From: Uliginosibacterium gangwonense
GTDB taxonomy: Bacteria; Pseudomonadota; Gammaproteobacteria; Burkholderiales; Rhodocyclaceae
Assembly: GCA_005239635.1 (NCBI GenBank)
Contig: SBBQ01000013.1
Coordinates: forward strand, 57,841 to 121,840
Length of the DNA stretch: 64,000 nt
Reading direction: 5' to 3'
Both the position numbers and the translations under genes were made by a program. The notes beneath the pieces were generated by a model. That model made no database searches. It was not told where the DNA came from and saw nothing but the letters and a program-made list of their open reading frames with translations. The stretch's first letter is position 1. Every line of letters begins with the position of its first letter. This document shows positions 60,880 through 64,000 of the stretch, piece by piece.

Positions 60880-60917
60880 AAGGGGTTAATCGTATAGTCG
60901 ATTAACCCCTTTGTTTT
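60880..60917 (+). terminator. Intrinsic terminator after pmbA
   Basis: A 13-bp perfect stem AAGGGGTTAATCG / CGATTAACCCCTT, loop TATAGT, followed by TGTTTTT. Confidence 0.88.
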
Positions 60918-60940
60918 TCCGCATGCTGGCTTCAAGTTTC

Positions 60941-60946
60941 TATAAT
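60941..60946 (+). promoter_or_regulatory. -10 box, probable dctP promoter
   Basis: Consensus TATAAT 78 bases before the dctP start and just after the pmbA terminator. No clear -35. Confidence 0.4.
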
Positions 60947-61023
60947 GAAGCACGACTGATCTTGCTCATGCAATTGCCATTCGCTGGGTGCAAGATCAAT
61001 TACAAGGTGAATAGGAGACGATC

Positions 61024-62169
61024 ATGAACGACGATAAAAAAACAGTATCCGACACAACGCCAGAACAACCGGATTTAAGCCGCCGCAAGCTGATTACTGG
61101 TGCTGCCAGTGTTGGTGTGGCTGCAGGCGCTTTGGGATTCCCCGCCATTGTGCGGGCGGAGCCACAAATTAAATGGCGTTTGGCATCGAGTTTTCCGAAG
61201 AGCCTCGACACGATTTATGGCGCTGCAGAAGTGGTTGCCAAACACGTTGCCAATGCAACCAATGGCAAATTTCAGATTCAAGTGTTCTCGGGCGGAGAAA
61301 TTGTGCCGGCCTTTGGTGTATTAGATGCCGTGAAAGACGGCACCGTAGAAATGGGCCACTCGGCTTCCTATTATTTCTATGGCAAAGATCCAACCTTTGC
61401 ATTTGATACCGCCGTGCCGTTTGGCTTGAATAGTCGTCAGCAAAGTGCATGGATGTGGGAAGGTGGTGGTTTAGAACTACTACGCGAATTTTTCCGCGAC
61501 TGGAATATTTACCAAATCCCGCTGGGCAATACGGGCACACAGATGGGCGGCTGGTTCCGCAAAGAAATCAAAACGGTTGCGGATCTCAAGGGTTTGAAAA
61601 TGCGTATCGGCGGCTTTGCTGGCCAAGTTATTAGCCGCTTAGGCGCAGTGCCGCAGCAAATTCCGGGTGGTGATATTTACCCGGCGCTGGAAAAAGGCAC
61701 CATTGATGCAGCGGAGTGGGTGGGGCCGTATGACGACCACAAGCTTGGCTTCAACAAGGTGGCAAAGTACTACTACTACCCTGGATGGTGGGAAGGTTCA
61801 GCCCAGCTAACGGCCTACGTTAATCTCAAAAAATGGGCTGAACTGCCCAAGGACTACCAGCAGATTCTTGAAGATGCATGCGCCTATGCGCATGCTGAAA
61901 TGCAGGCGCGTTACGATGTGAAGAACCCGATTGCACTGAAGCAATTGGTGGGGTCTGGCACAAAGCTGACGCCATTTCCAAAAGAAGTGTTGCTTGCATG
62001 TAAGGCCGCAGCCGAGGAGCTCTATGCAGAAACCGCGGCTGCGAATCCACGCTTCAAAAAGGTCTACGATGCTTGGGCCAAGTTCCGTGCGGATCAAGAA
62101 ATGTGGTTCAGCGTGGCTGAGGCTAGTTTCGATCGTTTTGTGCAGGGGAATCCACTCAAAACGAAGTGA
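61024..62169 (+). CDS. dctP: TRAP transporter substrate-binding protein (DctP type)
   Basis: 381 residues. A twin-arginine signal (SRRKLITGAASVGVAAGAL, cleavage near IVRA) exports a folded protein. The DctP fold follows: IKWRLASSFPKSLDTIYGAAE, FSGGEIVPAFGVLDAVKDGTVEM, the substrate Arg in KMRIGGFAGQVISRLGAVPQ, and PALEKGTIDAAEWVGPYDD. It binds an organic acid for a TRAP permease, possibly dctM at the window's right edge, although that gene reads in the opposite direction with two small genes between. Shine-Dalgarno AGGAGA-like four bases upstream. Confidence 0.94.
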   Translation: MNDDKKTVSDTTPEQPDLSRRKLITGAASVGVAAGALGFPAIVRAEPQIKWRLASSFPKSLDTIYGAAEVVAKHVANATNGKFQIQVFSGGEIVPAFGVLDAVKDGTVEMGHSASYYFYGKDPTFAFDTAVPFGLNSRQQSAWMWEGGGLELLREFFRDWNIYQIPLGNTGTQMGGWFRKEIKTVADLKGLKMRIGGFAGQVISRLGAVPQQIPGGDIYPALEKGTIDAAEWVGPYDDHKLGFNKVAKYYYYPGWWEGSAQLTAYVNLKKWAELPKDYQQILEDACAYAHAEMQARYDVKNPIALKQLVGSGTKLTPFPKEVLLACKAAAEELYAETAAANPRFKKVYDAWAKFRADQEMWFSVAEASFDRFVQGNPLKTK

Positions 62170-62201
62170 GATTGGCAGAGTACCAAATCAAAAAAGTTGC
62201 A

Positions 62202-62239
62202 CACAAAAAAGCCCAGAAAACCTGCTGGGCTTTTTTGTG
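62202..62239. terminator. Bidirectional terminator after dctP
   Basis: A perfect 15-bp stem CACAAAAAAGCCCAG / CTGGGCTTTTTTGTG, loop of eight bases. It can end dctP and the small minus-strand gene. Confidence 0.93.
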
Positions 62240-62280
62240 GCTTATCGTCGAATGTCTAAGCAATGAATCGACTCAATGCG

Positions 62281-62505
62281 TTAAGAATGTAAGTCTACCT
62301 TGACGCGGCATTGCGAGTCTTTGAACGGCCCATTCAACATCTTCCAGCCTTTGCCCATGGGCACTTGCGTGCACACCATTTGACCCGTCGTGATGCTTTG
62401 CCAGCGAAACCACGGGGCAGGTGCGGCATCGCTTATTGAACAGAGCAAAAATGCACTGTACGCGGCGAGGTGGCAAACGTTGAGTTTGAGACGGTTGATA
62501 TTCAT
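62281..62505 (-). CDS. Small exported protein coupled to the AsmA-like gene
   Basis: 74 residues from the ATG at 62505, overlapping the stop of the upstream gene as ATGA; this coupling decides between two overlapping minus-strand frames. Signal peptide LNVCHLAAYSAFLLCSISDA. The mature part (about 47 residues: APAPWFRWQSITTGQMVCTQ then a basic end) has two Cys. No known family. Confidence 0.6.
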   Translation of the reverse strand: MNINRLKLNVCHLAAYSAFLLCSISDAAPAPWFRWQSITTGQMVCTQVPMGKGWKMLNGPFKDSQCRVKVDLHS

Positions 62506-63236
62506 TTTCCAAACCAGCCTTTCACGGTATTGCCAAGCTTGTCGAGTTTGTTGCCACTAGGCGTTAACAGCTTGGTGGGGTTGAGTGTTGTGACGACGCG
62601 CTTTTCAATTGTGCTGGCGAGCAATTGTCCAAACTGCCCAGGCGTAATGCCTCCTTGTGCCTTGCCAACATCGCGCAAAATGATATCGGGCACGGTCGCA
62701 CTTGCACGTATATTGGCAAGGTCAGGCGCGCACGCCTGTGCGTGTGCTGAGGTGATGCGGAATTCATCGATGATGAGCCGCTTAGGGTTGCTGGGCTCGT
62801 CACCGCTGGGGCCTAGATAGGTGTTGATGTTTTTTTGTAGCGCATCAATATTGCTGAAGTTCTGACGCTTCTCGTAAATGATGTCGGGTTCGACGATGTG
62901 GACCGCAATGATATGAATGACAGGGTCACGTAGTGTGCGCGTCTCAACTTCAAAGCTAACTTCGCGTAACTTCAATACATACGGTTCGCTAAAGCCTTTC
63001 GGACTGTGAATGATGACGCTATGTATGCTGCCTTTGCCATCGGTTGGGCGAATATCCACATCGTTCACCTCAACCCGCGTCCCGAGCATGTCTTTGCCGT
63101 AGTCGCGAATCGCTTGCGCCACAATGTGGTCAAGGTTGTAGTGCAACCACACCATGCCGCCAACAACTAATGCAAAAAAGGCGACGACAAAAATCTGCAA
63201 ATATCGATTGCGCAGAAGTCGAGTAACAAATCGCAT
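62502..63236 (-). CDS. AsmA/DUF748-like membrane-anchored protein
   Basis: 244 residues. N-terminal membrane anchor (YLQIFVVAFFALVVGGMVWL), then a beta-rich periplasmic body that begins like AsmA-family proteins (IVAQAIRDYGKDMLGTRVEVNDVDI, GSIHSVIIHSPKGFSEPYVLKL). Much shorter than AsmA or TamB, so a single-domain relative. Its exact role is unknown; AsmA-like proteins act in outer-membrane lipid homeostasis. It starts 20 bases after dctM's stop on the same strand and couples to the small gene downstream. Confidence 0.7.
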   Translation of the reverse strand: MRFVTRLLRNRYLQIFVVAFFALVVGGMVWLHYNLDHIVAQAIRDYGKDMLGTRVEVNDVDIRPTDGKGSIHSVIIHSPKGFSEPYVLKLREVSFEVETRTLRDPVIHIIAVHIVEPDIIYEKRQNFSNIDALQKNINTYLGPSGDEPSNPKRLIIDEFRITSAHAQACAPDLANIRASATVPDIILRDVGKAQGGITPGQFGQLLASTIEKRVVTTLNPTKLLTPSGNKLDKLGNTVKGWFGK

Positions 63237-63255
63237 GTTTCTAGGCTATACGTCG

Positions 63256-64000
63256 TCAGTAAGGTTTGTTGTCCGATCCCTGCTTCGCGTCATTTTGCAT
63301 TTTCTGCTCAATGAGTTTGCTCGGATCGGGTGTGGATTCTTGCTCTGTCGCGGGTGGGGCTTGCAGTTCATGCGACAACTGGCCTTCAGTATCATCTACC
63401 GGCACCTCAATTTTGACATCATCCAAATTGATGGCTGTCTCTTTATCTAGGCCACTGGTCACCAACCCTGGGAAGGCAATGACCAGCGCCACCATAATCA
63501 CCTGAATAACGACAAATGGAATGGCGCCCCAATAAATGTCGGCCGTACGCACAGTCTTTGGTGCCACGGAGCGCAAGTAAAACAGCGCAAAACCAAACGG
63601 CGGATGCATAAACGATGTTTGCATGTTGACGCCGAGTAGTACGCCAAACCAAATGAGGTCGATGCCGAGTTTTTCAGCGACGGGTCCGAGCAGCGGCACG
63701 ACAATGAAGGCCAACTCGAAGAAGTCGAGGAAGAATGCGAGAACAAAAATCAGGATGTTGACGACAATTAAGAAGCCCGTCTGGCCGCCGGGTAGGTCAA
63801 GCAACAAGGACTCCACCCACACATGTCCATTCACGCCGTAAAAAGTGAGCGAAAATACGCGTGCGCCAATCAGAATAAACACCACGAATGCGGTAAGACG
63901 CGTGGTTGATTCCATGGCTTGTTTGAGCAGGCCGAGATCGATGCGCTTGCGCAACAACGCCATGATCAATGCGCCCATGGCGCCCATAGCGCCGCCCTCG
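63256..64000 (-). CDS. dctM: TRAP transporter large permease (DctM type), 5' end beyond window
   Basis: About 248 codons visible, open to the right edge. Membrane segments with DctM-type motifs: FVVFILIGARVFSLTFYGVNG, DFFELAFIVVPLLGPVAEKLG, the conserved LGVNMQTSFMHPPFGFALFYL and IYWGAIPFVVIQVIMVALVIAFPGLV as last helix. A hydrophilic, Asp/Glu/Gln-rich tail of about 65 residues follows, which is longer than in most DctM. It would import organic acids with a DctQ small permease that should lie off the window. Partner DctP at 61024 is on the opposite strand. Confidence 0.92.
   Translation of the reverse strand, partial: EGGAMGAMGALIMALLRKRIDLGLLKQAMESTTRLTAFVVFILIGARVFSLTFYGVNGHVWVESLLLDLPGGQTGFLIVVNILIFVLAFFLDFFELAFIVVPLLGPVAEKLGIDLIWFGVLLGVNMQTSFMHPPFGFALFYLRSVAPKTVRTADIYWGAIPFVVIQVIMVALVIAFPGLVTSGLDKETAINLDDVKIEVPVDDTEGQLSHELQAPPATEQESTPDPSKLIEQKMQNDAKQGSDNKPY

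Noticed and set aside
62273..62512. Alternative 79-codon minus-strand frame
   Set aside because: The overlapping frame at 62281-62505 has a signal peptide and an ATGA coupling to the gene upstream; this one has neither.

Overview
The window reads as chromosomal DNA of a betaproteobacterium, most likely in or near the Burkholderiales. The evidence is gene order and content: metG divergent from apbC-dcd, followed by a large Orn/Lys/Arg decarboxylase; a pmbA / yjgA-mog cluster; rpsU-yqeY-dnaG-rpoD next to tsaD, plsY and folB; the N-terminal architecture of the LeuRS; and a PEP-CTERM protein next to a PrsT-type TPR protein. Base composition looks mid-50s %GC by eye. Nearly all DNA is coding, mostly housekeeping. 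I see no insertion sequence, prophage or plasmid module. Both edges cut a gene: a sensor histidine kinase on the left (cut inside its H-box) and a TRAP large permease on the right.

Layout. 1-3044 (-): PAS-rich histidine kinase translationally coupled to an HD-GYP response regulator. 3294-4703 (+): membrane-anchored TAXI protein. 4960-6177 (+): class V aminotransferase, ending in a bidirectional terminator. 6288-14095 (-): a WbuC-like cupin coupled to dnaE, a rhomboid protease coupled to an FMN reductase, a pirin, an orphan ParA and a small exported protein. 14268-20116 (-): maeB, a Sel1/TPR protein and uvrD. 20428-24354 (-): the PEP-CTERM protein with a sigma-54-like promoter, and PrsT. 24764-33958 (+): leuS-lptE-holA, proA, a chalcone-isomerase-like protein, ogt-xerD, and a globin-coupled diguanylate cyclase interrupted by an in-frame stop. 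33986-41576: folB, plsY, tsaD and the macromolecular-synthesis cluster rpsU-yqeY-dnaG-rpoD. 41809-47526: a phosphodiesterase, a CAU-anticodon tRNA, a SulP transporter, a small membrane protein and metG. 47727-53168 (+): apbC, dcd, a methyltransferase, a small exported protein, a duplicated 36-base palindromic repeat and the decarboxylase. 53201-64000: folA/thyA, an M17 aminopeptidase, an unknown 488-residue protein, mog/yjgA, pmbA, dctP, two small envelope genes and dctM.

The strongest signal that no gene explains is a short word. The 9-mer ATTGGCAAA (or its complement TTTGCCAAT) occurs at least 43 times by my eye count, about equally on both strands (21 and 22), inside genes in all three reading frames and between genes. 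About 0.5 copies are expected by chance in 64 kb. Its density, near one per 1.5 kb, resembles the DNA uptake sequences of Neisseriaceae and Pasteurellaceae, but the word is not one of those I know. I propose it as a candidate uptake-type or other genome-wide signal.

Other themes: cyclic-di-GMP turnover appears twice (HD-GYP regulator, broken GGDEF gene), with a possible degenerate PilZ-like tail in the 488-residue protein. Envelope and export functions are numerous (lptE, PEP-CTERM, Sel1, small signal-peptide proteins). TRAP-type uptake is represented by TAXI, DctP and DctM.
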